From the NCBI RefSeq assembly GCF_000485595.1, contig NW_014577322.1, positions 261,337 through 287,319 of the forward strand: 25,983 bases of DNA, given 5' to 3'. The DNA comes from Priapulus caudatus (taxonomy: Eukaryota > Priapulida > Priapulimorpha > Priapulimorphida > Priapulidae). The translations under genes were made by a program, and so were the position numbers. The notes beneath the pieces are model-generated. The model had not been told where the DNA came from. It did not search any database and worked only from the letters and a program-made list of their open reading frames with translations. Positions 10,701 to 18,203 of the stretch are shown here, in pieces (position 1 is the stretch's first letter; each line of letters starts with the position of its first letter).

Positions 10701-12743
10701 CGGCGTACGGGCCGCATTCGAGCGCATGCATTTTGCATGCGATCTCACGAAATTTCAATGAACCCCGTTCTGTCCCAATATAACCCTCACCAAAATATAA
10801 AAAAGGTTATATGGGACAGAATAATTCGATCTATGGTTAGGCCTACAAGTACAAGAGCTATTAGTAGTACTTAGTAATAGTACTAGTAGTAGTAGTAGTA
10901 GTACTGCCTACTGGGTTAGCTCTAGTACTATAGCCCGCGGCCCCGCTTACATTCCCTGCAGGGGAAATGTACGCGGGCTATAGTACTACTACTAGTACTA
11001 GTACTAGTACTAGTAGTAGTCTAGTAGTAGTACTACTAGTACTACTAGAGCTGGGTTAGACCGAATAATTCTGTCCCATATAACCTTTTTTATATTTTGG
11101 TGAGAGTTATATTGGGACAGAACGGGGGTTCATTGAAATTTCGTGAGATCGCATGCAAAATGCATGCGCTGCGAATGCGGCCCGTACGCCGCTATTGGCG
11201 CGAAAAAAACCCTACCGTTTTCTTCTACATGACTTTACCTTGCTACAGATATGTGTATACATTCACTTCAATCGTTATTCACTTCTTAAAAGATTGTTTT
11301 TCAGACACCCCGCTTCATTTAACTTTCGTAAATAACATTCGCCATTTACAAACAATCAGACCAATCAGAGCGAGTGTTACAATAGCCTGGTTCTCGCTTG
11401 CCAGAAGGCAGAAAGGTTTTTTTTTTAGGGTTAAGGTTAGGGTTAGGGTTAGGGTTAGGTTTTTTTTTTTTAAGTGCCTAGTAGTCATATCTTAAGTGCC
11501 TAGTAGTCATATCATATCGCACCGGGTGCTCTCGCGCCGGGTGCTCTCGCTTGTATCTGTGGCGCTGCAGGAGGGCTGATAGACTCGCTCTGATTGGTCT
11601 GATTGTTTGTAAATGGCGAATGTTATTTACGAAAGTTAAATGAAGCAGGGTGTCTGAAAAACAATCTTTTAAGAAGTGAATAACGATTGAAGTGAATGTA
11701 TACACATATCTGTAGCAAGGTAAAGTCTAGCTTTAGTACTATAGCGTCTTACATTAACTGCCGCTGGGCTATGATCAACCATTCGAATGCTCGGGACCAC
11801 TTACTACAGCCAGTCGCGCCGAACTATGTATTTCCGCATGTGGAGGGGTGGGCGGGTTGTGTTGGTTGTTGACAAAAAACATTGTTGTTGTCAAGTAACC
11901 AAAATTAATAATAGATAATTTGTTCATATTTTCCATGGACAAAACTATATTACATCTCTTTTGATCGCTTATTTTTACTGAACAACAACAATGTTTTTTT
12001 CACAACCACGCCAACCGCGCACCCCTCCACATGCGGAAACATAGTTCCTGCCCGCTGACTGCGCTGTGCAGCGCGCGCCAGAAATGGCCGTTTGAAGTTT
12101 CGCAATCGAATGCTTGTGGTCACAAGAAATTACCGGCAAGTTACATTGCAAACGATGTTAGAGTTGTTCAAATTTTAGTAGCGGCCTATAACTTACAGAC
12201 ATATTCATTTCGGATAAGCAGGCATTAATTGCTACCACAGGACGTTTTTTAGCGAGATACATTGGCGGATAAGTTGGTCATTGCTGCCCCATGGTCGGTC
12301 TATAGCCCAGCGGCAGTTAATGTAAGCGGCATATGTACTTAGAGCTAGGTAAGATCCGTGATGAAAGGGAAACCGGTAGGGTTTTTTTCGCAGCAATGCG
12401 GCGTACGGGCCGGCATTCGCAGCGCATTGATTTTGCACTGCGATCTCAACGAAATTTTCAATGCACCCCGTTCATGTCCCATATAAACCCGCACCAAATA
12501 TAAAAGGTTATAGGGACAGAATTATTCAGGTCTTAGGAGCTGGGTGGTGCCCCTGTCACTCATTGAACTATAAATTAAAATTAATAGCACTGCTGCACAT
12601 CACTCTAACATTTTCAGAGCTAAATTAATCAAAGTAGAAATAGACGACCCCTGCACTTAAGGTTAGTTGGTAACACTTAAAATAAGAGCCCAATGATCGC
12701 ATACCTGCCCCGGCATAGGATACCCTCCTGGATAGCCTGCCAT
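5036..12743 (-). CDS. PEF1: Peflin, penta-EF-hand calcium-binding protein, complete five-exon gene
   Basis: Exons (minus strand): 12705-12743, 7650-7764, 6239-6403, 5791-5934, 5036-5262. All introns are GT-AG and the phases (0,1,1,1) join into 229 residues ending in TGA. Residues 1-60 are a Gly/Pro/Tyr/Gln-rich tail with Q13 at 27-39, typical of the PEF family. Five EF-hands follow. The first three loops are canonical: DQDRSGQINLLE (73-84), DRDNSGTINLNE (110-121) and DMDRSGNIEAAE (140-151). EF4 (about 175-188) and EF5 (about 206-219) are degenerate, as expected for the dimerising half. YSWF..VD, WS.F..ETC, LWNYIQQWK and TEAFR.RD single out peflin from ALG-2 or sorcin. Known peflin pairs with ALG-2 and tunes ER export sites and KLHL12-CUL3 ubiquitination. 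It is shorter than human peflin (284) because the N-terminal repeats are fewer. The ATG is the only one that splices in frame. Confidence 0.93.
5356..5738. mobile_element. Dispersed element with ACCTCCGCCAAGGAG start, in peflin intron 4
   Basis: The left end ACCTCCGCCAAGGAGATTAT, the block TTTGTTGGTTTGTTTGTCTG, and AAAAAGTTACGGACGGAT then TTAGATTTTGGTGGTGATCC match a repeat I know from many marine invertebrate genomes. The right end (GTAGAGGCTTGCTATCTCCG) looks like a decayed form of its usual GGCGGAGGTCTGCGCTCTCC-type end. A TTCGC-rich run (5589-5620) sits in the middle. (TATTA)n lies on both sides (5330-5355 and 5739-5779), consistent with insertion into, or expansion of, an AT microsatellite. 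Confidence 0.6.
5739..5779. repeat. (TATTA)n microsatellite
   Basis: TATTA units repeated, ending with TATTACATTA. A similar shorter tract is at 5330-5355 on the other side of the element. Confidence 0.8.
5791..5934 (-). CDS. PEF1: Peflin exon 4 (EF-hands 2 and 3)
   Basis: Acceptor GTTACAG, donor AAAAG|GTAACA. It encodes residues 107-155 with two canonical calcium loops separated by FQSLWNYIQQWKQCF. Confidence 0.92.
6239..6403 (-). CDS. PEF1: Peflin exon 3 (EF-hand 1)
   Basis: Acceptor TTATTGCAG, donor ATAA|GTGAGT. It encodes residues 52-107, including YSWFVAVD and the first calcium loop, and the SETCRLLI helix that leads into EF2. Confidence 0.92.
6404..7649. other. Peflin intron 2, nothing recognised
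   Basis: AT-rich intron. One small hairpin at about 6540-6561 (GTACCAAAG-TTTTT-CTTTGTAC). Short open frames lack splice context or similarity. Confidence 0.6.
7650..7764 (-). CDS. PEF1: Peflin exon 2 (Gln/Pro/Gly tail, polyQ)
   Basis: Acceptor ATGGCAG|CAAGGAGC, donor CCAG|GTAATG. It encodes QGAAYHGAPAGYP, then 12 pure CAA codons plus one CAG (Q13), then YAPQQGYPGQQP. Phase 1 exit. Confidence 0.9.
7765..9344. other. Peflin intron 1, 3'-proximal part with polypyrimidine tract
   Basis: No gene seen. At 8385-8636 the + strand is strongly C/T-rich, so the peflin pre-mRNA would be purine-rich here. A 125-residue open frame across it is compositional (Ser/Pro/Phe/Thr) and is not called. Confidence 0.6.
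9345..10050. mobile_element. Non-autonomous element with doubled GTTCACACGG ends
   Basis: The left end carries GTTCACACGGACG at 9352-9364 and again at 9417-9429. The right end carries the inverted motif at 9955-9963 (CGTGTGAACG) and 10034-10042 (CCGTGTGAACGCGG). Between the two copies at each end lies related sequence with GGCTCGAGC and CCAAATTTGG-like words in mirrored order. The unit is about 700 bp, has no transposase, and lies in peflin intron 1. Target duplication not resolved. Confidence 0.6.
10097..10141. repeat. Small palindrome, ACTATAGCCCGCGTAC family
   Basis: Arms 10097-10113 (AACTATAGCCCGCGTAC) and 10125-10141 (one mismatch), loop 11 bases. The same TAGTACTATAGCCCGCG word recurs at 10924-10939 and, diverged, at the ends of the 11728-12347 element. 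Confidence 0.75.
10148..10831. mobile_element. Long near-perfect inverted repeat A1
   Basis: Arms of about 310 bases (10150-10461 and 10521-10829) are reverse complements with only about ten differences visible by eye, around a centre of about 59 bases. Each arm has its own terminal hairpin: CTGTCCCATATAACC at 10160-10174 pairs with 10194-10209, and the mirrored copy lies near 10769-10820. Open frames in the arms exist in both orientations because of the symmetry and show no protein similarity. It is a foldback-type element inside peflin intron 1. Confidence 0.85.
10860..11055. repeat. Palindromic spacer with AGT microsatellites between A1 and A2
   Basis: (AGT)n runs at about 10862-10905 and 10981-11047 flank a palindrome with perfect 16-base arms (10924-10939, AGTACTATAGCCCGCG, and 10972-10987). 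The sequence between the arms is itself palindromic around CTGCAG (about 10948-10971). GGGTTAGCTCTAGTAC on the left is mirrored by GTACTACTAGAGC on the right. Confidence 0.8.
11401..11553. mobile_element. Insert in A2 centre with telomere-type repeats between T tracts
   Basis: Compared with A1, extra DNA follows CTCGCTTG at 11393-11400, and the same 8-mer recurs at 11546-11553, as a target duplication would. The insert holds T10, TTAGGG repeats (11425-11459), T12, a tandem 22-mer (11470-11491 and 11492-11513, starting TTAAGTGCCTAGTAG), and a doubled 15-mer CCGGGTGCTCTCGC (11521-11550). Confidence 0.6.
11728..12347. mobile_element. 620-bp inverted-repeat element B nested in A2
   Basis: The left end TAGCTTTAGTACTATAGC...TTACATTAACTGCCGCTGGG is mirrored at the right end (CCCAGCGGCAGTTAATGTAA...AGAGCTA), with TIRs of about 50 bases. 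It is flanked by GGTAAAGTC (11719-11727) and GGTAAGATC (12348-12356), an imperfect 9-base duplication of a sequence present once in A1. It has no coding capacity. Its ends resemble the 10924-10939 palindrome word. Confidence 0.75.
11811..12061. mobile_element. Foldback element C nested in B
   Basis: Arms 11821-11892 (start GAACTATGTATTTCCGCATG) and 11976-12047 are imperfect reverse complements including TGTGGAGGGGTG and AACATTGTTGTTGT. CAGTC at 11811 and GACTG at the other side extend the symmetry. The 84-base middle is AT-rich. Confidence 0.75.
12705..12743 (-). CDS. PEF1: Peflin exon 1 (residues 1-13)
   Basis: 39 bases encoding MAGYPGGYPMPGQ, then donor CAG|GTATGC. The Ala-Gly-Tyr-Pro start is typical of PEF tails. 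It is separated from exon 2 by a 4.9-kb intron. Phase 0 exit. Confidence 0.85.
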
Positions 12744-12929
12744 TTCAATTCACGAACATCTGAGCATTCTAAAGTAAGATACGCAGCCTTTATTTTCTTC
12801 TCTACCACACGATGGCAGCACACGTCCGTAAACGGAGTCGCCATTCGGCAAACCTCGGCCCATTCCGGAAAAACGAATGTATTCGGGCATTGACCGATGG
12901 GGCGAGAAGTTGCGATTGGGAGTTCCCCA

Positions 12930-13130
12930 AATGATAACCGATACATTGTATCATGATTGTATATACATTGTACATTGATTGTACATAAATTGTTATATTG
13001 TTACTATTGTACACTACATTTTACTTTGTATACGTGTGCGTGAGTGCGTGATCGTTACACTGGTGTTTTCGTGGAAACAGGGACATATATAAATGAATTG
13101 AATAAATATTTGATTTGAATTGAATTGAAA
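12930..13130 (+). repeat. Possible LINE 3' tail ending in TTGAA repeats
   Basis: TGTACATTGATTGTACATAA-like text followed by ATAAATGAATTGAATAAATA and TTGAATTGAATTGAA. Short tandem pentamer tails like this are typical of CR1/L2/RTE-type LINE 3' ends. It begins just upstream of peflin exon 1, so it may overlap the gene's promoter region. Confidence 0.3.
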
Positions 13131-13288
13131 TATAAGTATAAGGCTGTGTTCCTGCACGGTACCGTCGCCCGAATTTTTTTTCTTAAAAGTGGTAGGTAGG
13201 TCAGCGCACTCTATCGCGCGAATACTAACTACCGTTGCTTTTGTACGCTATTTATATTATAGATTTCTTACGATATATACGATAACCT

Positions 13289-13336
13289 ACCCTTAACTAA
13301 CCTAAACCCTAACTAACTCCTAACCCTAACCTATTA
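13289..13336 (-). repeat. Degenerate telomere-type (CCCTAA)n
   Basis: CCCTTAACTAACCTAAACCC followed by CTAACCCTAACC. Enclosed by the TIRs of the 13142-13705 element. Confidence 0.65.
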
Positions 13337-13489
13337 TAATTAATAGAAATTTAATTTAATTGTTGCCTAAAATTACTTGTTGTTATTCCTAAAATGTTGT
13401 AAATAAATCATGTACTATTGCGTTAATTGAAAAAAAAATGCTTAAACAGTCAAGCATAGAAAAATACAGAAAACAGGAAATAATTAGAA

Positions 13490-13560
13490 ACGGATGCGGA
13501 TTCGATCCTGCCGACCATTCTTAATTGGCGCGTAGGCCTCTAAACCGTTACCTGCTGCGA
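13490..13560 (-). other. tRNA-like Pol III box pair, possible SINE head
   Basis: On the minus strand GGATCGAATCC (13498-13508) matches the B-box consensus GGTTCRANTCC with one change, and AGCAGGTAACGGTTTAG (13540-13556) resembles an A-box about 35 bases upstream. The anticodon arm pairs poorly, so this is not a functional tRNA. It may be a decayed tRNA-derived SINE. Confidence 0.25.
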
Positions 13561-13968
13561 ATACTTGAAAATTGAATTTTGGATAATGTGTATTACTATC
13601 GCCCCAGAGAAAAACACGCTACAATCAGGGCGTCATTACCGTCAGTACGTGACTTTAAGAGAAAAAAAATCGCGCCCAAGGTACCGTTGCAGGAGAAACA
13701 CGGCCATAATAATAAACAGATGAGACCACAGGACTATTCTAAACACGATCCCCAATGCGAGCACCCGCAAGGTGTAGAAGGTAGGGACACCACATTTCCA
13801 CGGACTTTATCAAATCGGCACCTTTTTTAGATAAAGAAAGTGAATGTTTCATTAAAATACCATGTGCATACGACGGTCTTTATTTTGATTGTTAGTCTCG
13901 GCGCGGCGTCTATTGTGTTGAACTGTCAATCATGTTTTACAGCGTACTATAGCATATATCCACTATTT

Positions 13969-14105
13969 GTTAAAAAATTAACGTTCCCACAGTTAGAAAA
14001 ATGGCGGCGACTTGTGTTTAGAATTGTCATATCATGGTTGGCGGATTGCCTGAACTTGCCCCGCCATGACCGCAATTGAGTGTGGGAACGGTTAAGTTTT
14101 TTACT
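13969..14105. repeat. Small inverted-repeat element
   Basis: GTTAAAAAATTAACGTTCCC (from 13969) is mirrored by GGGAACGGTTAAGTTTTTTA (to 14105), with an inner ATGGCGGCG / CCGCCATG pair. About 137 bp, non-coding. Confidence 0.6.
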
Positions 14106-15450
14106 GGCGACGGATTTACTCTCCTAACGGCTGTCAAATATCATCGACAGTGCAAAACTATACAGGGGAGGTTAGCTCACAAAGTAGGGTAGGGGGATGT
14201 GCTTATTTTTATTGAGAAATCAAAAAATTTCATTGATCTCGGACATTCGTAAATTTGTAGTGTCCTATCTCCACACTTCGGTGCTAGCGCATTGGCCGGG
14301 ATGTGTTAGATATAGGGCTGATGGATGAGACGGCGTACTTATGGAAGCGTTGCGAAAGGAAGGTGTTGTCCCAAGCGCATAAGCCAGAATCTTGAGCGCG
14401 CAATTCCGGCAAGTGCGCACCGCGCCGGGAACGTCTCACAGTATCACTCTGGCAGCTATGGATCCATGTGAGCGCGAATGAATTGAGGCCGGCGCGCACG
14501 GATCCATAGCTGCAGCGAACAGTCGCTTTTAGTGGGGGACACAGAGGGTAGAATTTGGGAGTGAACAGGGTGCAGTTGTTTAAAACTGTAACGAGTATCT
14601 GTCTCGTAAACCGAGGCTGTGTCACGCGAAATCACAGGAGACTGTCGAAAATTCTGACATTCGGCGAACCCTGGCCCAGTAATGGAACGGCTGTCGAAGC
14701 AGGAAAACCTACAGCGCTCTTGCGCCCCACCGCTGCAAACGTTTTTGCAACGTCATATGGCAGAGGCTCGTGTCCGGGAGTTGGAAAGCGTGCTCCGCCT
14801 GCCCGCGCCTTATAGCCACTAGACTGGGCACTCTCTCGCGACCTCTCGGCTAGCTTAGTCCCTCAAGCTAATCGGGTGGGAGCGAGTCCTAGTCTGTATA
14901 TATAGCCTGTGCACCTCGAACCTTCTGAAAGAGAGTCTAGGGCCTATACTAGAAACATTAACAATTTACGTAAGTTAAATAGATTCGTATTTAGTTAAAT
15001 TATTTTATTTAGAAACGCTTCAAGTTGCCTGTGTCTCAGTATAGGCTAGGGGTATTCTACCCTAGCAAGCGCGTTTCTGCTAGTCGTAGTATTAGTAGTA
15101 CTAGTGGTTAAGGATAGAGGAACATGAGTCCCCCTATTATATGGGGCCCATGGTATGGCATGGGGGAATAAAACAATTGTCATTTACATCATATAAATCT
15201 TATATTTAATCAAAAATAATAGGTTAGGGTTTATGGTTAGGGATTGTCTTATTAGTAAGTTAATTATAGTACAGAGTTAGTCATGTATTATATTACTATT
15301 ACTATCTGTTTAGCTTCTGCGGTCCTCGTAGTTATAGTATAGTACTAGTAGTGCTGGTAACTTAGTAGTATCTTAACTACTAGTAGTAGAACTAGTGGAA
15401 TTATTGTAACATGTACTTGGTAGTAATACAAGTAATTCGTAGCCGTAGGG
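14106..15450. other. No gene seen; hairpin and AGT-rich DNA
   Basis: A stem with CAGCTATGGATCC (14453-14465) and its inverse (14500-14512) is visible. AGT-rich stretches occur near 15079-15110 and 15340-15395, and a short degenerate TTAGGG patch at 15221-15243. TGTATATATAGCC at about 14895 could be a TATA box, but nothing coding follows. Confidence 0.5.
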
Positions 15451-16445
15451 TGTGGAATGTAATACAGTCTTATCTTGTGCGACTAGTCTCAGTCTAACAT
15501 TATCTTTTAATCGTCATATCATAATGGCAAACATCGACATAGATTGGAGCGGTAAATGGATGCGAGAAAGTTCATTGCGCAGTGACGAGCAGGGTAGACG
15601 GCTCGACCTTCATCAGGCAAATATCGTTGGCTTACACTGTAAGTGAGTTACCAGTTAGGTGTCGAAACTGTGCAGCCGCGCGGCAGTTAGGTCAGTGCAG
15701 TCGTCCGGCGTTTTTTTAAAAAAACTTGAAATGGTACGGTAGATGGGATCGTTTGCGCCGTCTAGCGAGTGGCGATGACCTTCCAAATTATCGTCAGGCA
15801 TAACATCAGCGAAAAGGGAAAATTATTTTTCTCAAGCCCACGAAAACGGACGGCGCACGCCGAGCACAAGCAACAAAAACGGAGTATATTGATTTTACTC
15901 ATGCCTACGTGCAGAGTCGAAAGGCTTCTGCATCGGCCGGGAAACCTGCTCAATTGACCGATTATACGGCTTTATCCCACTACAAGAATGCCTCGTGAAA
16001 GTAATTCTAAATAAGGGCGAGCGAGTTGTCTGAACTGGCGCCAACGGTGCGCTGTTTCGCGGCTTCGCGCGTATACGGCCGCTGCCAGATCGTCAAGGCA
16101 GTGGCTACGGGTACGGTAAGGTATCTTAATGTCTGCGAGGGCTACGGTCGGGAAGTCCATTCGCTTTCATACTAGCGAGACAAAGATGGCGCGGCGGTTG
16201 GCGCTAGATTTCGAAATAACGCATTTGCGGAAATAAAATTCACACACTTTAGATTGTTTAGATGAGGCTAGAACCTAACCCTAACGCTCTAAACCCTCAA
16301 CGCCAAAAAGGCGGCTTCAACGACCGGACGGCTACCGTACCGTAGCCACATGGCGTATAACAAAGTCAAAAATAGTGTTAGGGGTCGTTAAAATTTAATT
16401 AACAAGGCTTTCGGATGTACATCTCTTTACCAGTAGAGCCGCGGC
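15451..16445. other. No gene seen; possible small foldback with CCCTAA
   Basis: GTGGCTACGGGTACGGTA (16101-16118) pairs with TACCGTACCGTAGCCAC (16333-16349) and encloses CCTAACCCTAACGCTC at about 16273-16299. The short open frames show no family features. Confidence 0.45.
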
Positions 16446-16735
16446 TACAAGATGGCGTTGCGGCAAAGCATGCGTTGTCCCCGACCGCAGAGAGCGGTTA
16501 AGGCCGCGCACGTTCCGCCGGGACTAGGCGGCACTGCCGGGCGGTGTGTCTGAGCACTCTCGCGCTGCCGCCTATACACGAATTGCGCTGCTGAAGGAGG
16601 GGCGGTATGTCGGCGCGCGAATCCGTATAGGGGAAGCGTAACATGCGCGCTTTTGTCAGACATACACCAGCTTCAGCTACGGCGGCCTTGGGGGGGGGGG
16701 GCATTTCCTTGCTGCTGCTTTTGCTGCCCGCGCTG
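16446..16735 (-). repeat. GC-rich dispersed repeat, copy 2 (inverted relative to copy 1)
   Basis: Read on the minus strand it runs from GCAGCAGCAAGGAAATGCCC through AAGGCCGCCGTAGC, the hairpin (arms about 16567-16588 and 16613-16633), GACACACCG-like words, to CAACGCCATCTTGTAG. The order is the same as at 713-992. Block-level similarity is clear despite a G11 run (16690-16701) and other indels. Confidence 0.7.
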
Positions 16736-17430
16736 CGGCAGGGACCAGTATTTGGTGCTGCTGCTGGTTTGCTGCTGCAGGAGGCGCGCAGCAGGGGCCA
16801 GTATGTACGTGTTACGTAGGATTAGCTACGTGTTAAATCATTGGCACGGCCACGCGCAGCACGCACCGTGCCGTCGCCACGGGACAGCGCGGGTCAGGTT
16901 GGTAAAAACATGCACGTACGCAGCCAGGCGCCGCGGCGGCGGGTTTGGAGATAGCATCTAGACCGCGCCCAGCCCACGTGGACAGCGCCGTTACGCGTCT
17001 TCGTTAAAACCTTGTGATAGACATAACGCTATACCGGCCAGGAGCACGTCATCGCTTAGCGGCAATGAGCGAGCGAGCGGTGGTCGCTGGATTGACAGCA
17101 TTTCTTGGGGTTTCTTGTAGGAGCCACTACGTCTTACTCTTGAGGGCCGCCACCCCAAAAATGTTTAGGGGCCGTTTGGAGATGGCTCTAGGCGTCGATT
17201 GCGAAATGTCCGGTTGGATTCCGCCCAGTTTTCGCCGGAGTCGTTTTCAGACCCTGTCTAAGTTATCTAAGTGGACAATAAGGGGGCGGCGTATTCGCTG
17301 TTGGGGCGCGGCTTCGCTGTGCGCTGCGCGCAATGACCAGGGCCGCAAGTCCGTCAAGCATCTAGAATCTGAAAAAAAATCGTTTGCTGAATTGCCTGAT
17401 AAAGAGATTACATCTCGAAAGCTTAATTAA
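16736..17430. other. GC- and CpG-rich segment without an assignable gene
   Basis: High GC and many CpGs compared with the AT-rich surroundings. A 138-residue open frame on the + strand (17014-17430) starts in this region but resembles nothing I know. It could be a CpG-island promoter or further repeat DNA. Confidence 0.35.
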
Positions 17431-17663
17431 ATTTTAAATGCCCGTAACTAATTATTGACTTTTGATTATTTGATCTTACATGGGTGTTGCGTGGTGTGAT
17501 GGTGGTGTGACTGGGTGGGATAGTGGGTGATAATGGATAGGAGTTAGATGCAAATGTGCGAGTGAATGTTGGTTCCATTGATGTAATGGCTGGATGAGGT
17601 GCAGTAGTAGTATAAGTAAATATCAGGAGATAATAGAGATAAGATATTCTATTATCTACTCTG

Positions 17664-17707
<44 letters not shown>

Positions 17708-18203
17708 CATAAATAATACAATTTCAATGAACAAGCTTTTCTCTGACAAATTATTGCAGGAGTTGATAGGAATCTGGGTCGCGAGTGGGGGTGAGTGGAG
17801 GTGGGTGCGGTGCGAGTTGTATTGTGGTTGGTTTTGCGGGCAGGAGTTGCGGCGTGCCGTGTTGTGGAGAGAGATGGAGTTTCAACTCGCCCTCCCTCGC
17901 TGCGTTTATTTAAAAATCGCTGTGACATAATATATAACCATGTAATATTTGAAAGCATAAATAAATTTCAAAATCTAAAAAATCCAAAATCTAATACAGT
18001 TACATAAATTGCTACACAGAAATTCTTATTCAATCTGTAAACAATTTAGACATTATTCCTATTGCAATGAGAAAGTTCATTGTTACAATAATATAGTACA
18101 TATATACATAACGCATTTACAATTTGCCTCTAAAATTAATTCAGTTGGCACTACCACCTTCATGTATGCTTATGGCATAGTCCTCATGCATGGTAGTGTT
18201 CCA
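17431..18203. other. G/T-rich DNA and probable 3' UTR of the downstream minus-strand gene
   Basis: G/T-rich sequence at 17480-17600 and 17770-17880 and a long AT microsatellite. TTTATT at 17905-17910 is AATAAA on the minus strand, about 295 bases after the stop at 18204, and could be that gene's polyadenylation signal. Confidence 0.4.
17667..17703. repeat. (AT)n microsatellite
   Basis: About 18 uninterrupted AT units, then ATACATACAT. It produces false Tyr-Ile frames on both strands. Confidence 0.95.

Larger units (their letters stand above)
11058..12527. mobile_element. Inverted repeat A2, interrupted second copy of A1
   Basis: The left arm (11061-11400) matches A1's left arm in the same orientation. 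The right arm is split: 11554-11727 and 12357-12527. The centre is enlarged by a 145-bp insert (11401-11553), and the right arm is cut by a 620-bp element (11728-12347). Removing these would leave the A1 layout. The last right-arm piece has many more single-base changes and insertions than the rest. Confidence 0.8.
13142..13705. mobile_element. Foldback/MITE with TIRs of about 50 bases
   Basis: The left arm 13142-13190 (GGCTGTGTTCCTGCACGGTA, then CGCCCGAATTTTTTTTC) is mirrored at 13652-13705, with small indels. The interior carries degenerate CCCTAA repeats (13289-13336) and a tRNA-like box pair (13490-13560). The open frame at 13579-13830 crosses the right arm and is not a gene. Confidence 0.65.

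Noticed and set aside
10221-11705. Repeated open frames of 60-132 codons on both strands with near-identical peptides
   Set aside because: They are copies of the inverted-repeat arms read in either direction. Frames are not kept between copies and nothing resembles a transposase.
13490-13560. A true tRNA gene on the minus strand
   Set aside because: Only the B-box is good; the anticodon arm and acceptor stem do not pair.
17014-17430. 138-codon open frame in GC-rich DNA
   Set aside because: No recognisable motif, no supported start or splice context; kept only as an unassigned GC-rich segment.
17423-17958. Open frames with Tyr-Ile repeats
   Set aside because: They cross the AT microsatellite and low-complexity G/T-rich DNA.
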